From an uncultured Schlesneria sp. (lineage in GTDB: Bacteria > Planctomycetota > Planctomycetia > Planctomycetales > Planctomycetaceae): a stretch of DNA of 45,775 nucleotides. The stretch's first letter is position 1; each line of letters begins with the position of its first letter. The translations under genes and the position numbers were made by a program. Location: contig CAIMFH010000170.1 of assembly GCA_903840265.1 (NCBI GenBank), positions 1 to 45,775 on the forward strand, written 5' to 3'. The notes beneath the pieces were generated by a model, which had not been told where the DNA came from, did no database searches, and was given only the letters and a program-made list of their open reading frames with translations. Below, in pieces: positions 8,767 to 17,398 of this stretch.

Positions 8767-9627
8767 CTAATGGCCATTCAAGCTGGGTTGTCCGCCCCAA
8801 CCGAGCTTGTCGTGCAGTGTCGCATAGTAGCTGTGATCGGCAAAGCGGACGAGTTGGAAGTCCACTGGTGCCTTGCGAACTTCCACTCGGTCGCCGTTCT
8901 GCAGTGGCAGCTTGATCTGGCCATCGATGACCAGGGTCGCTCCTTCGGGAACTTCGGGAAACGAGAGACAGTAAACAGAATCCGCAGAGTCGACGACAGG
9001 CCTGTTCGTTAACGTGTGTGGGCAGATTGGCGTGATCACAAATGCCTGCAGGTCTTGTCGCAGGATCGGTCCGCCCGCCGCCAAACTATGAGCGGTCGAG
9101 CCGACCGGAGTGCTGATGATCAGGCCGTCGCAGCGATAGGTCGTGACATCTTTCCCATCAATCGACAGATGAACTCGCAGCATTCGTAGGGCGGCACCAG
9201 CCAGGATGGTGACCTCATTCAGCCCCAGATGATTTTCCTGGGTCCCATTGGCACGAATCAGCCGGCAGTTGTACATCAAGTGCGGGACGACGCTGAACCG
9301 ACGAGCTCTGATCTCCGGGAAACGCGACTGAAACTCATCAGGTGACAGATCGGCCAGGAAACCGAGCGTACCGAGGTTGATTCCGACAATCGGGAGCTGA
9401 CGAGAACCGAGCTTCCGGCAGGTTCGTAGAATGGTTCCATCCCCCCCCAGAACCATGACCAGATCAACTTGTCGACGTCCGATCTTCATTTGATCGGGCG
9501 TGCCAAAAACGGACACGCGCACGCCGGGTTGGCAGGCCAAGTGATCCACGATCGCATCGCGCACCGCAATCACTCGCGGTGAATCGTCACGGATCGTCAC
9601 CGCCAGCCGCAATCCAGGTTCCGCCAT
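8767..9627 (-). CDS. nadK: NAD kinase
   Basis: NAD kinase phosphorylates NAD+ to NADP+ in the cytosol. The 286-residue protein has the diagnostic GGDGT motif at 61-65, followed by GINLGTLGFLADL. It also has the NAD-binding STPVGSTAHSLAAGG in the C-terminal domain. AAGG lies 6-7 nt before the ATG at 9627. It is 90 bp downstream of the hypothetical gene 9718-10554 on the same strand and could be co-transcribed with it. The gene converges on pepA with a 48-bp gap that holds only a weak TGGCGC/GCGCCA inverted repeat. Confidence 0.95.
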   Translation of the reverse strand: MAEPGLRLAVTIRDDSPRVIAVRDAIVDHLACQPGVRVSVFGTPDQMKIGRRQVDLVMVLGGDGTILRTCRKLGSRQLPIVGINLGTLGFLADLSPDEFQSRFPEIRARRFSVVPHLMYNCRLIRANGTQENHLGLNEVTILAGAALRMLRVHLSIDGKDVTTYRCDGLIISTPVGSTAHSLAAGGPILRQDLQAFVITPICPHTLTNRPVVDSADSVYCLSFPEVPEGATLVIDGQIKLPLQNGDRVEVRKAPVDFQLVRFADHSYYATLHDKLGWGGQPSLNGH

Positions 9628-9717
9628 CGCCCGCCTTCATTTCCCGGAGAAATCGTGTCTCGTGGGGAAAGTATATGTCGTCCTGGCAACCGCGAGCAAA
9701 GCTAACTTGCCGGAAAG

Positions 9718-10554
9718 TTATCGATCGCGAGTAACTTCCATCGACAGTGACTCCTGCTGGTACTGACGGAAGGTGATCCGTCGCAGGGTCGCGTCGTTCA
9801 GCTGTTTGTCCCAGCCGGAAATCAATTGGCGATCAGTCGATTGAAACTTCCAGGTCCATTCGTGCCGCGCTTGAAGATGCAGCGGTGCGTCCAGGCTGGC
9901 TTCGAGTTCGACGGACACCGGTAGTAACTGTCGCTGCAACAGTTCGTCGTTCAACTGCAATCGAGGTTTTGGCAACGGTGCTCGAGGATGCAATACGGAA
10001 TTCAATTCCGCCGTGGCGTCTGCGAAGCGAAGGTAGGATTCGACAACCCCTTTGGAAGGGGGAGCTTGTCCTTCGGCTTTGTAGCGAGCACTTCGATCAA
10101 CCAATGTTAACGTCGATTTAGCAGGATCGAACGAAACCTGAAATTCGGGTTTGAGCTGAAATTTCAGCCATCCCAGCGACCGCAGTTGCTCGCCTTGCTT
10201 TTGGGCATTCTGCAGTCGCTTCCAGCCCTCTTCTTCGACAAGGGCGAGGAATTGGCGGATTTCGTCCTGAGAAACTTCTGTCACCGTGCGGCGACGTTCA
10301 TTCAATAGAGTGAATCGGTGATGTGAAGGTTCGAACACCGTGACTTCTTTTGCCGAATCGACGTAGTCGTAGACCTTTCCGGCATGAAACAGAGTCAAAG
10401 TGCGAGCGATCACCGGAGACCGTTCGGCGGACTCGCCAGCAGGGGCCGCCAAGTTCCGAACCGTCGTATAGATACGCATTTCCTGCGCATCGGCCGCCGT
10501 CACCGAGGCGACAAGCAGAGGTGCCAACCAACTGAAAAATCGTCGGCGATCCAT
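9718..10554 (-). CDS. secreted hypothetical protein with Tat-like leader
   Basis: Not recognised as a known family. The 278-residue product starts MDRRRFFSWLAPLLVAS and continues to a plausible cleavage site near ADAQE. The RRRFF pattern resembles a twin-arginine signal, so export by Tat is possible, with Sec as the alternative. The mature part is mixed alpha/beta in appearance, with FHAGKVYDYVDSAKEVTVFE and a conserved-looking EIRQFLALVEEEGW segment, and has no membrane segment. The start at 10554 has AGG close upstream; the open frame extends to 10788, but that extension would bury the signal peptide. It is followed by nadK after 90 bp. Function unknown. Confidence 0.75.
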   Translation of the reverse strand: MDRRRFFSWLAPLLVASVTAADAQEMRIYTTVRNLAAPAGESAERSPVIARTLTLFHAGKVYDYVDSAKEVTVFEPSHHRFTLLNERRRTVTEVSQDEIRQFLALVEEEGWKRLQNAQKQGEQLRSLGWLKFQLKPEFQVSFDPAKSTLTLVDRSARYKAEGQAPPSKGVVESYLRFADATAELNSVLHPRAPLPKPRLQLNDELLQRQLLPVSVELEASLDAPLHLQARHEWTWKFQSTDRQLISGWDKQLNDATLRRITFRQYQQESLSMEVTRDR

Positions 10555-10730
10555 TGTGACCTGCCAGAAATAGGGATCGAGAGAGGAGACCGGACGATAG
10601 GAGCGGGCGGAATCGCCAACAAGGCGAATACATCGATCACAGCTCGTCACGGGATCCGATTCGTGTGAACTCGCTGCGGGTCCGGCAAAACCTGCTGGCG
10701 ACATCCGGAAATTGACTCGCGATTGGGCCC

Positions 10731-10773
10731 ATAAAAGCGAAAACCCCCGAGGATCCAAGTGGATTCTCGGGGT
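10731..10773 (-). terminator. Rho-independent terminator of the Gly/Tyr/Cys-rich gene
   Basis: On the minus strand, an arm AACCCCGAGAATCC and an arm GGATCCTCGGGGGTT form an 11-13 bp stem with one mismatch and an ACTT loop. A tail TTTTCGCTTTTAT follows. It lies 31 bp past the stop of the gene 10804-11628 and well before the next gene start at 10554. Confidence 0.8.
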
Positions 10774-10803
10774 TAGGAAGTTTTTCAAGAAGTCGGCGAG
10801 TCA

Positions 10804-11628
10804 TCATTGAACTGGCGATGGAGGAATCGCGACATTGCTGAGTGCCAAGCTGCCGATTGGTGCGATGGTCTCGTTGACAACCACGTTGCTGACTGCTGGA
10901 ACTGTCGTCACGATTTGCGTCGTCGTTGGGACATAGCAGGAGCTGACAACGGGGTATGGTTGAACAACTGGATAGTTGTAGCAGGTGTAGTATCGAGGAT
11001 AGTACCCGCAGGTGTATCCCCAGTTGCCGCAACCGTATCCCCAATTGCTGTATCCGCAGGGATAGTAGCCGGAACCATATCCGCAGCCATAACCATAGTT
11101 GCTGTAGCAACCCCCGTAATTTCCATAGCAGCTACCGTAGTTGCCCCAGCAGCCGCTTCCGTATCCGTAACCCCAAGGTGAGCAGTTCTGCTTAAAGTTC
11201 TTTTGATTTTGCTGCCCGTTCATTCCGTTGTGTTGACCATTCATTCCCTTGTTCAGAATGTTGTTCGAAGAGATCCCCAGGCCATGGCCATTCTTGTTGA
11301 CGTTCGAGGTCAGCACGTTTGACACCTTGTTGTGATTGACGTTGTTGGCCAGGTGAATGTTCGAGTTCTGTACATTCGTCTTATTTGGATTCGACAAGAC
11401 GTTGCCATGATTCGTCGGCAGCTTGAAGGTGTTCGACTGCATGTTGGACACGTTATGCTGAGGCTGAAAATTGCTCACTTGTCGCATCCCCGAGTTGCCA
11501 CCGGACGACTGCATGTGAGAACCGCCACCACCACCGCCGGAACCACCATGGCCAGCATCTGCCTGTGCTCCAAATGCCACCAAAACCGTCATTGCTGCCG
11601 TTGCCAGAATGTTGTGCTTCTTAAACAT
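10804..11628 (-). CDS. secreted low-complexity Asn/Gly/Tyr/Cys-rich protein
   Basis: No known family was recognised. The 274-residue product has a signal peptide (MFKKHNILATAAMTVLVAFGAQADA), then a Gly run, then an Asn/His/Ser-rich stretch (about 45-145). This is followed by about 90 residues built from short Gly-Tyr-Cys-Asn units such as GSCYGNYGGCYSNYGYGCGY, and the C-terminus is Pro/Val-rich. About ten cysteines fall in the Tyr/Gly part. The composition suggests a disulfide-linked or adhesive surface or cell-wall component; this is inference. It is flanked by its own terminator and diverges from the fusion gene at 11831. Confidence 0.8.
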   Translation of the reverse strand: MFKKHNILATAAMTVLVAFGAQADAGHGGSGGGGGGSHMQSSGGNSGMRQVSNFQPQHNVSNMQSNTFKLPTNHGNVLSNPNKTNVQNSNIHLANNVNHNKVSNVLTSNVNKNGHGLGISSNNILNKGMNGQHNGMNGQQNQKNFKQNCSPWGYGYGSGCWGNYGSCYGNYGGCYSNYGYGCGYGSGYYPCGYSNWGYGCGNWGYTCGYYPRYYTCYNYPVVQPYPVVSSCYVPTTTQIVTTVPAVSNVVVNETIAPIGSLALSNVAIPPSPVQ

Positions 11629-11830
11629 GATCTCGTCTCTCTTTCGTTTTGAAGTTGTTAACTGTCCCGTCCTGCCATACGGAGCGAAATCGGCCGCGAA
11701 GTGTTACAAGGATTCTTTCCCGAATTTTTCTATTGCACTGACGTGCGCGTAACACGATTGCATACAAGCAGTTATGGCAAAGTTTGATTCAGCGACTGGT
11801 TTCGGTCATTTGATTTCCGCGTTGTGATTT
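11629..11830. promoter_or_regulatory. divergent intergenic region
   Basis: These 202 bp separate the divergent genes 10804-11628 and 11831-13525 and should hold both promoters. A GAGAGACGAG stretch near the left end is the likely ribosome site for the minus-strand gene. No named regulatory element was recognised. Confidence 0.3.
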
Positions 11831-13525
11831 ATGAGCGATTTCGATTTTGATGCGATCATTGTCGGGCAAGGGCTGGCGGGAACAGCTCTGGCGTGGAACC
11901 TCACGTGGCGACATCAGCGAGTCCTGGTGATCGATCGGGATGAAGCGGTCACCTCATCGCGCGTGGCCGCGGGGCTGATGACGCCGATCACCGGAAAGAA
12001 ATTGGTTCCCAGTTGGCGGTGGGATCGGTTTTGGAACTCGGCCACGAAGTTTTACCGCCGCGTCGAACAGCAGACTTCCAGTTCGTTTTTCTATCCTCAG
12101 CGCATCATTCGACTGCTGGCGACAACTCAAGAGCAACAGTATTTCGCCAAGCGTGTTGAGTCCGAGTTTGTTGGTTTGGTCCGGCAGGCAGAGCCACTCG
12201 TCTCCTCCGAAGAGTTTGATGACTCGCGGGGTGGATTCGAGATGATCGAAGGAGGGCGGTTGAATGTCCCTGCCTACCTGATGGCATCGCGCGAATATTT
12301 TCAACGCCATGACGCCGTGATGAGGAGCGAATTCGATCCGGGCAGCATGGTCGAACTGACGGCGAACGGTGTCCGAATTCCCCGTCTGGACATTTCTGCG
12401 CGACGACTGATTTTCTGCCAGGGGATCGAGGCCACCAGCAATCACTGGTTTCAAAACATTGACTTCAAGCCCGCTAAAGGCGAGATCCTGACAGTCCGCA
12501 TTGAGGGACTGGAGGAAGAGCAGATAGTCAGTCATGGCGTCTGGCTGATGCCCTTAGGCAATGGCTTGTTCCGCGCCGGGGCCACTTATGAGTGGAAGAA
12601 TCTTGATTCGATTCCCACCAACGCTGCTCGTGTCGAGATCTGCCAGCGTTTACGGGAATTCCTTCGATTGCCATTCCAGGTCGTCGGACAAGACGCAGCC
12701 GTCCGCCCCATTCTACGGCATTACTACCCCGTGGTGACTGTGCATCGTGATCATTCTCAACTCGGGTTCTTCAATGGGCTGGGATCTAAAGGAGCATTGC
12801 AGGCACCGTGGCTGGCCGATCATTTCGCGGGTTTCTTGCTCGGGGAACACACGCTCGACCAGACTGTTTCGGGGCACCTCTATGACAGAAGCACCTCTCC
12901 ACAAGTCGCCAGAAATCAAGAAGCAGGGAGTCAATCGATTCCAGCAACTTCGCCGATCTCGTTGACTGAAGTCGCGCACTCGCTGATTGAATCAGTATTG
13001 AAACCTGGTGATGTCGCGGTCGACGCCACCGTGGGAAACGGTCATGACACGCAGTTTCTGGCAAGCTCTGTCGGGACTTTAGGGACGGTATACGGTTTTG
13101 ATATCCAAGCGATTGCCATTGAAGCGACAAGACAGCGGTTAGCAAGCGCAGGAATTGAAAACGTGAAGCTGTTTCACCGCAGTCATGCCGAAATGCTGGA
13201 GGCGCTTGCGGAACTGAACGTGGAAAACGTCAATGCAATCACGCTGAATCTGGGCTATTTGCCGTCGGGCGATAAAGAGGTGATTACCCAAGCCGACTCG
13301 ACTAGCTCCGCGATCCGGGGTGGTCTATCGCTGCTTGCACACGGTGGAATCATGACGATTCTCGCCTATACAGGGCATGCTGGTGGGAACGAAGAAGCCT
13401 GTGCAGTCGAATCCCTTCTCAAGGGACTGCCCGCTATCGATTTCGAAGTTGAGGAGCAATCGGCTGCCAAAGGCCGCAGATCTGCTCCGCGACTCTTCGT
13501 CATCCGTAAGAACTTGCCGTTTTAA
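11831..13525 (+). CDS. fused FAD-dependent oxidoreductase (DAO) and MnmM/YtqB-type SAM methyltransferase
   Basis: A 564-residue two-domain protein. Residues 1-345 are a DAO-fold FAD oxidoreductase: GQGLAG dinucleotide motif at 12-17, SSRVAAGLMTPITGKK at 43-57, KGEILTVR near 217, and GATYEWKN and FFNGLGSKGALQAPW near the C-end. This resembles the family that includes the MnmC oxidase domain. After a polar linker (about 346-375), residues 376-564 form a class I methyltransferase of the YtqB (rRNA_methylase, now MnmM) family, with SAM motif VDATVGNGHD (397-406), LNLGYLPSGDK (472-482) and YTGHAGGNEE. In E. coli, MnmC joins the same two activities: cmnm5U to nm5U by the oxidase, then nm5U to mnm5U by an unrelated methyltransferase. 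I infer a tRNA wobble-uridine role. The reading frame is continuous across both domains. Confidence 0.85.
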   Translation: MSDFDFDAIIVGQGLAGTALAWNLTWRHQRVLVIDRDEAVTSSRVAAGLMTPITGKKLVPSWRWDRFWNSATKFYRRVEQQTSSSFFYPQRIIRLLATTQEQQYFAKRVESEFVGLVRQAEPLVSSEEFDDSRGGFEMIEGGRLNVPAYLMASREYFQRHDAVMRSEFDPGSMVELTANGVRIPRLDISARRLIFCQGIEATSNHWFQNIDFKPAKGEILTVRIEGLEEEQIVSHGVWLMPLGNGLFRAGATYEWKNLDSIPTNAARVEICQRLREFLRLPFQVVGQDAAVRPILRHYYPVVTVHRDHSQLGFFNGLGSKGALQAPWLADHFAGFLLGEHTLDQTVSGHLYDRSTSPQVARNQEAGSQSIPATSPISLTEVAHSLIESVLKPGDVAVDATVGNGHDTQFLASSVGTLGTVYGFDIQAIAIEATRQRLASAGIENVKLFHRSHAEMLEALAELNVENVNAITLNLGYLPSGDKEVITQADSTSSAIRGGLSLLAHGGIMTILAYTGHAGGNEEACAVESLLKGLPAIDFEVEEQSAAKGRRSAPRLFVIRKNLPF

Positions 13526-13564
13526 AACAGTTATCCATTCACTGGCCGACCACAGCCTTCGACT

Positions 13565-14428
13565 TCATAGTGCCTTTTCGGGGTCGAAGCCTTTGACGAG
13601 TTCGTCTTCCCACTCTTCGAGCAACGGCCAGTCGACGGCACACGTACCGAAATCGGCCATGTGCTGATATTCGGTCAGACGATCGATCGTCTTCTGCAGC
13701 TTCGCCCGATTATTGCGGAAGATCGGGCCGTGGCTAGGGAGCAACCATTCGACATCGGCATCGCGGATTCGTTCCAGCGAACTGACGAAAGCCGGCAGAT
13801 CAGACCCGTGATGAGCATCAATATTCCCGACGCAGCCGTCGCGATAGATGTTGTCGCCGGAAAACAGCAACTTCCCCAGTCGGAAGGAGAGTTGACTCGG
13901 GGTGTGGCCGGGTGTGTTCCACACGTCCAGCTTCAGCGAGCCGATGCTCAAGACATCGCCTTCATTGATGGTCTGTTCGATCTTGATGGGCGGCAAATTG
14001 ATCGAAATCTTTTGGGCGCTAATCTCTGCATAGGTGACGATCCGGTCATTCTCGGCCAGCAGGCGCTTGCATTCAGGATGCCCAACTGTGATGGCCTGAG
14101 GAAGAAGTTCCTTGGCGCGTTTTAGCCCCTGAATGTGATCCACATCGGCATGCGTCGCGACCAAGTACTTACAACCTGCCAAGGGGAAATCCATCTGGCG
14201 AATGATATCGATGATTTCTTCAGCGGTGTCTTCAAACCCGATATCGATCAGCATCCATTCATTCGCGTCATGGACGAGATACACGGAGCAGCCAAGCCGC
14301 TGTCGTGCCTGATAATTCATCTCGATCACATTGGGAAACACTTCGCGGCGGGCCAGCATGCTTAAAGCTTTCGTGACAGCTTTGGGTTGAAAAGACGCTC
14401 GCGATGGCTGAGTCGGGAATATTGCCAT
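13565..14428 (-). CDS. MBL-fold metallo-hydrolase
   Basis: A metallo-beta-lactamase-fold hydrolase of 287 residues. Metal-binding motifs are THADVDH at 92-98, NTPGHTPSQ (third histidine), FSGDNIY (bridging aspartate) and LLPSHGP (last histidine). The HxDxDH form lacks the second histidine of the common HxHxDH motif; this variant occurs in other MBL proteins. The sequence from [12 protein letters not shown] to IDIGFED forms the usual first beta strands. ATG 14428 is used; ATG 14359 (MLARREVF) is an alternative closer to the domain start. It converges with the fusion gene with a 39-bp gap. Substrate unknown; candidate activities include thioester or lactone hydrolysis. Confidence 0.88.
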   Translation of the reverse strand: MAIFPTQPSRASFQPKAVTKALSMLARREVFPNVIEMNYQARQRLGCSVYLVHDANEWMLIDIGFEDTAEEIIDIIRQMDFPLAGCKYLVATHADVDHIQGLKRAKELLPQAITVGHPECKRLLAENDRIVTYAEISAQKISINLPPIKIEQTINEGDVLSIGSLKLDVWNTPGHTPSQLSFRLGKLLFSGDNIYRDGCVGNIDAHHGSDLPAFVSSLERIRDADVEWLLPSHGPIFRNNRAKLQKTIDRLTEYQHMADFGTCAVDWPLLEEWEDELVKGFDPEKAL

Positions 14429-14560
14429 CCAAGTGAAACATCATTTTAGGGTGGCCAGCAGGCTGGAACAACCGAGTCGTCTCGCGCTTGCATCCACTTG
14501 CGCACGGGCTTACTGTTCCTCAGCGTTATGCCCAAAACTGTCAGTGATCGAGAATTATCG

Positions 14561-14884
14561 ATGCCGAAGCGAAAATCCGCGTCTGAAACCACAGAGTCCA
14601 CTGCGTCGTTTGAAGAATCGCTTGGCGAACTCCAAATGATCGTCTCCGAATTGGAGGATGGGGACATCGGCTTGGAGACGTCACTCGCCAGGTTCGAACG
14701 TGGAATTCGACTACTCCGAACCTGCTATTCGATACTGGAGGCAGCGGAAGCCAAGGTGGAGATTTTGACTAAGTTCCAAGACGGGGAACCCGAGGTGACC
14801 ACATTTGAGGCATCTGCCACGTACGACGTGATTCGCGATACGCCGAGCCGCGACGAATCGACAGAAGAGTCTACCCTGTTTTAG
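14561..14884 (+). CDS. xseB: exodeoxyribonuclease VII small subunit
   Basis: The small subunit of exonuclease VII, which with XseA degrades single-stranded DNA in both directions. The conserved core SFEESLGELQMIVSELEDG, followed by LETSLARFERGIRLL and a short helix, is present and matches the family. The product is 107 residues with an acidic tail of about 35 residues beyond the core. The ATG at 14561 has a GAG-containing stretch upstream; ATG 14528 is an alternative adding 11 residues. No xseA lies in the window, so the large subunit must be elsewhere. Confidence 0.88.
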   Translation: MPKRKSASETTESTASFEESLGELQMIVSELEDGDIGLETSLARFERGIRLLRTCYSILEAAEAKVEILTKFQDGEPEVTTFEASATYDVIRDTPSRDESTEESTLF

Positions 14885-15079
14885 CTTATGCGCACTGGTG
14901 TGCAGGCGATTTTTCGCCAGGGACTTCATGTATTGCGCGGGAAATGGACGCCTAGCGCCAGTACTTCCCACCGTGGTCGAAAAAGCGTCAGAATTTAATT
15001 GTAATCGGCTGGCGGAGCCTGCAAAATCCGATGCTTCTTCACGTCTTTTTCAGATAGCGTTCTTTGAGGACATCATCGC

Positions 15080-17317
15080 ATGAGTGTGGGCTCTTCGACT
15101 GGATTCAATTTATCATCACGAGCTTTAGGACGATGGATTAGTGCCGTTGGGGTCGCTTTGGTTATTGGGCTAATCAATAGCCCCTGTGAAACCAAGGGAC
15201 CAGAAACGACGGTTCATCAAACGCTGCATACCTGTAGCCAGGAATTGTGTACCCCCGGTGGCTGCCGCTCTCTGCCCAACTTGGATGCAGACGGAAAGCA
15301 CGCTTGCGCCTCATTGCCAGTTGATTTTAATCGGTTTAATGCCGTCTCCGGAACTGCGAAGGCTGCCCCGCGAGTAGCCTTCGCACCGGTTGGCGCGAAC
15401 ACATTTGCGCTGCACAGCCGTCCGACCGCCACAAAAGTGATCTATCTCGATTTTGATGGACACGTCACCCAAAACACGCCATGGAATTCTACGAACGCAG
15501 TCATCACAACCACGGCCTACGACACGGACGGCAACCCAGCGACGTTCTCCAGTTCGGAACAGGCAAACATCGTAGAGATTTGGCAACGCGTTGCTGAATG
15601 TTATTCGCCGTTTGATGTGGACGTCACCACTGAGCCTCCTGCGATCGCCGATCTTGTCAACTCCGGTGGAGGTGATACGAAATGGGGTATTCGCGTGCTG
15701 TTTGGTGATTCGAATCCATCTCCTGCACCCGGCTCAGGCGGTGTAGCCTATGTCACCGGCTTTGGTTGGAACTATCAGGGAGGCGCTGTCGACGTCCCTT
15801 GTTTCGTTTTGACCGCAGGGGTCGGGACGAATCCAAAAACAAATGCGGATGCCGCAGTCCATGAAGTTGGCCACACCGTCGGGCTCAGTCACGATGGATT
15901 GTATCCGGCCAGCGATTCACGACACGTCGAATACTACCTGGGGCAAGGAACGGGGAAAGTGGGCTGGGCTCCGCACATGGGGGCCGGCTACTACGTTCCG
16001 ATTGTCCAGTGGAGCAAGGGAGAATATGCGAATCCCAGTAATACTCAAGACGACCTGTCGATCATCACCACACAGAACGGGTTTGGATATCGGCCCGATG
16101 ACTATTCGAGCAGTCAATCGGGTTCCAAAGCATTTCCAGGCACTGCTGGTCCAACGTCATTTGCCGTCAATGTTAGCGGCGTGATCGAGTCACCCACGGA
16201 CGAGGACTGGTTCAAGATCACGGCTGGCTCTGGCCTGATCAAGCTGGATGCCGTGGGCGGACCGGCAAATACAATGCTGGATATCCAACTGAGCCTTTAT
16301 GATTCCAATGGAGCCTTGGTCGTCGCTGCCAATCCGGTGGATGATGTGATCGCCTCAATTAGCAAGTCCGTTTCAGGGGGAACCTTCTACGTCAAGATCG
16401 AAGGAGTTGGATTGGGTAATGTGCTGACAACCGGATACACCGATTACGGTAGCCTGGGCCAATATACGATTACGGGTTCGTACAGCACCGTTGGCATCAA
16501 GGGTGCCCCCGTTCTGACGGCAACTGGTGATCTGTTCTACGGAATCAAGGCTGCACCGCAGCCGATCAATCCCAACATTAAGGTTGCGGACCCCGACAAT
16601 ACCACGTTGGCGAGTGCAACGATCACGATTCAAACACCTGTCCCAAGTCAAGATGTGCTGAGTTTGACGGCCAATACGTCAACCATGGGCAATATCGCCA
16701 GTAGCTACAATGCCAACAGCGGGACACTGACTCTGACATCGGCTGGGGCCACCGCCACAGTGGCGCAATTCCAGACTGCCCTCAGAGCCGTCTCTTACTC
16801 CAACTCCAGTACGGCTCCCACCACAACACCCCGGAAGATCAGTTTTCTCGTCAATGACGGCGTGATCAACAGCAACGCATTAACGAGCACTGTGACAATC
16901 GGATACTACTACATCACCGCTTCGTACGACGCTGGAACAAAGACACTCACAATTGCCGACAATGGCAGCGTTGTTGCTGACAATGCCGTGTCGGTTACCT
17001 TGCGGGGTAATGTGATCTCCGTCGAAGGGGCAGGTGGCACGCGAATCGGTACTTCAGCCAGCAGCCAGCAGGCCGTAACTTTCCCGTTCGTGACTGATGT
17101 CAAGATCCTCGTGAACTTCACGACAGGAAACGATTCCGTATCACTCGTCAGCTTGAAATCCTCAGTGGTGACGTTGAATCTTGGTGATGGTAACGATCTG
17201 GCGAATCTGACCTACTGCACTATAGGGGCTCTCACTGTTGATGGCGGCCCTGGAACCGACGTGGTGCAATTGGTCGGCACGACCACGACGACGAAGGCGT
17301 TGCCCAACGTCCCGTAA
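15080..17317 (+). CDS. secreted metzincin metalloprotease with PPC and cadherin-like domains (copy 1)
   Basis: A 745-residue exported zinc protease. After a long N-terminal hydrophobic segment (about 15-36) come a Cys-containing propeptide-like region and a conserved RPTATKVIYLDFDGHVT. The zinc site HEVGHTVGLSHDG has ligands H261, H265 and H271 with catalytic E262. M300 in PHMGAGYY is the likely Met-turn. Then follow a bacterial pre-peptidase C-terminal (PPC) domain (about 365-470), a cadherin-like repeat (about 480-610) and a C-terminal beta-rich domain with LNLGDGND and GGPGTD repeats. GAGG lies 10 nt before ATG 15080. A close paralogue is at 19050. It probably degrades extracellular protein; substrate unknown. 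Confidence 0.88.
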   Translation: MSVGSSTGFNLSSRALGRWISAVGVALVIGLINSPCETKGPETTVHQTLHTCSQELCTPGGCRSLPNLDADGKHACASLPVDFNRFNAVSGTAKAAPRVAFAPVGANTFALHSRPTATKVIYLDFDGHVTQNTPWNSTNAVITTTAYDTDGNPATFSSSEQANIVEIWQRVAECYSPFDVDVTTEPPAIADLVNSGGGDTKWGIRVLFGDSNPSPAPGSGGVAYVTGFGWNYQGGAVDVPCFVLTAGVGTNPKTNADAAVHEVGHTVGLSHDGLYPASDSRHVEYYLGQGTGKVGWAPHMGAGYYVPIVQWSKGEYANPSNTQDDLSIITTQNGFGYRPDDYSSSQSGSKAFPGTAGPTSFAVNVSGVIESPTDEDWFKITAGSGLIKLDAVGGPANTMLDIQLSLYDSNGALVVAANPVDDVIASISKSVSGGTFYVKIEGVGLGNVLTTGYTDYGSLGQYTITGSYSTVGIKGAPVLTATGDLFYGIKAAPQPINPNIKVADPDNTTLASATITIQTPVPSQDVLSLTANTSTMGNIASSYNANSGTLTLTSAGATATVAQFQTALRAVSYSNSSTAPTTTPRKISFLVNDGVINSNALTSTVTIGYYYITASYDAGTKTLTIADNGSVVADNAVSVTLRGNVISVEGAGGTRIGTSASSQQAVTFPFVTDVKILVNFTTGNDSVSLVSLKSSVVTLNLGDGNDLANLTYCTIGALTVDGGPGTDVVQLVGTTTTTKALPNVP

Positions 17318-17343
17318 AATTTCGTTTAGAATCCGCAAATCCA

Positions 17344-17383
17344 CCAAGACCCCGGTTTTCATCAGCCGGGGTCTTGGTCTTCG
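17344..17383 (+). terminator. terminator-like hairpin after protease copy 1
   Basis: A perfect 12-bp inverted repeat, CCAAGACCCCGG (17344-17355) and CCGGGGTCTTGG (17366-17377), has a 10-nt loop and is followed by the short tail TCTTCG. The T tract is weak. The hairpin ends only 15 bp before the next start codon, so it could also act in the leader of the 17399 gene. Confidence 0.65.
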
Positions 17384-17398
17384 TGTAGCAGGGATGTT

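Noticed and set aside
9703-9720. TAACTT/AAGTTA hairpin at the stop of the Tat-like hypothetical gene
   Set aside because: Only 6 bp, AT-rich, no T tract; not a credible terminator.
10960-11180. Repeated DNA in the Tyr/Gly-rich gene as a CRISPR-like or tandem-repeat array
   Set aside because: The repeats follow codon units of a low-complexity protein, are irregular, and have no spacer structure.
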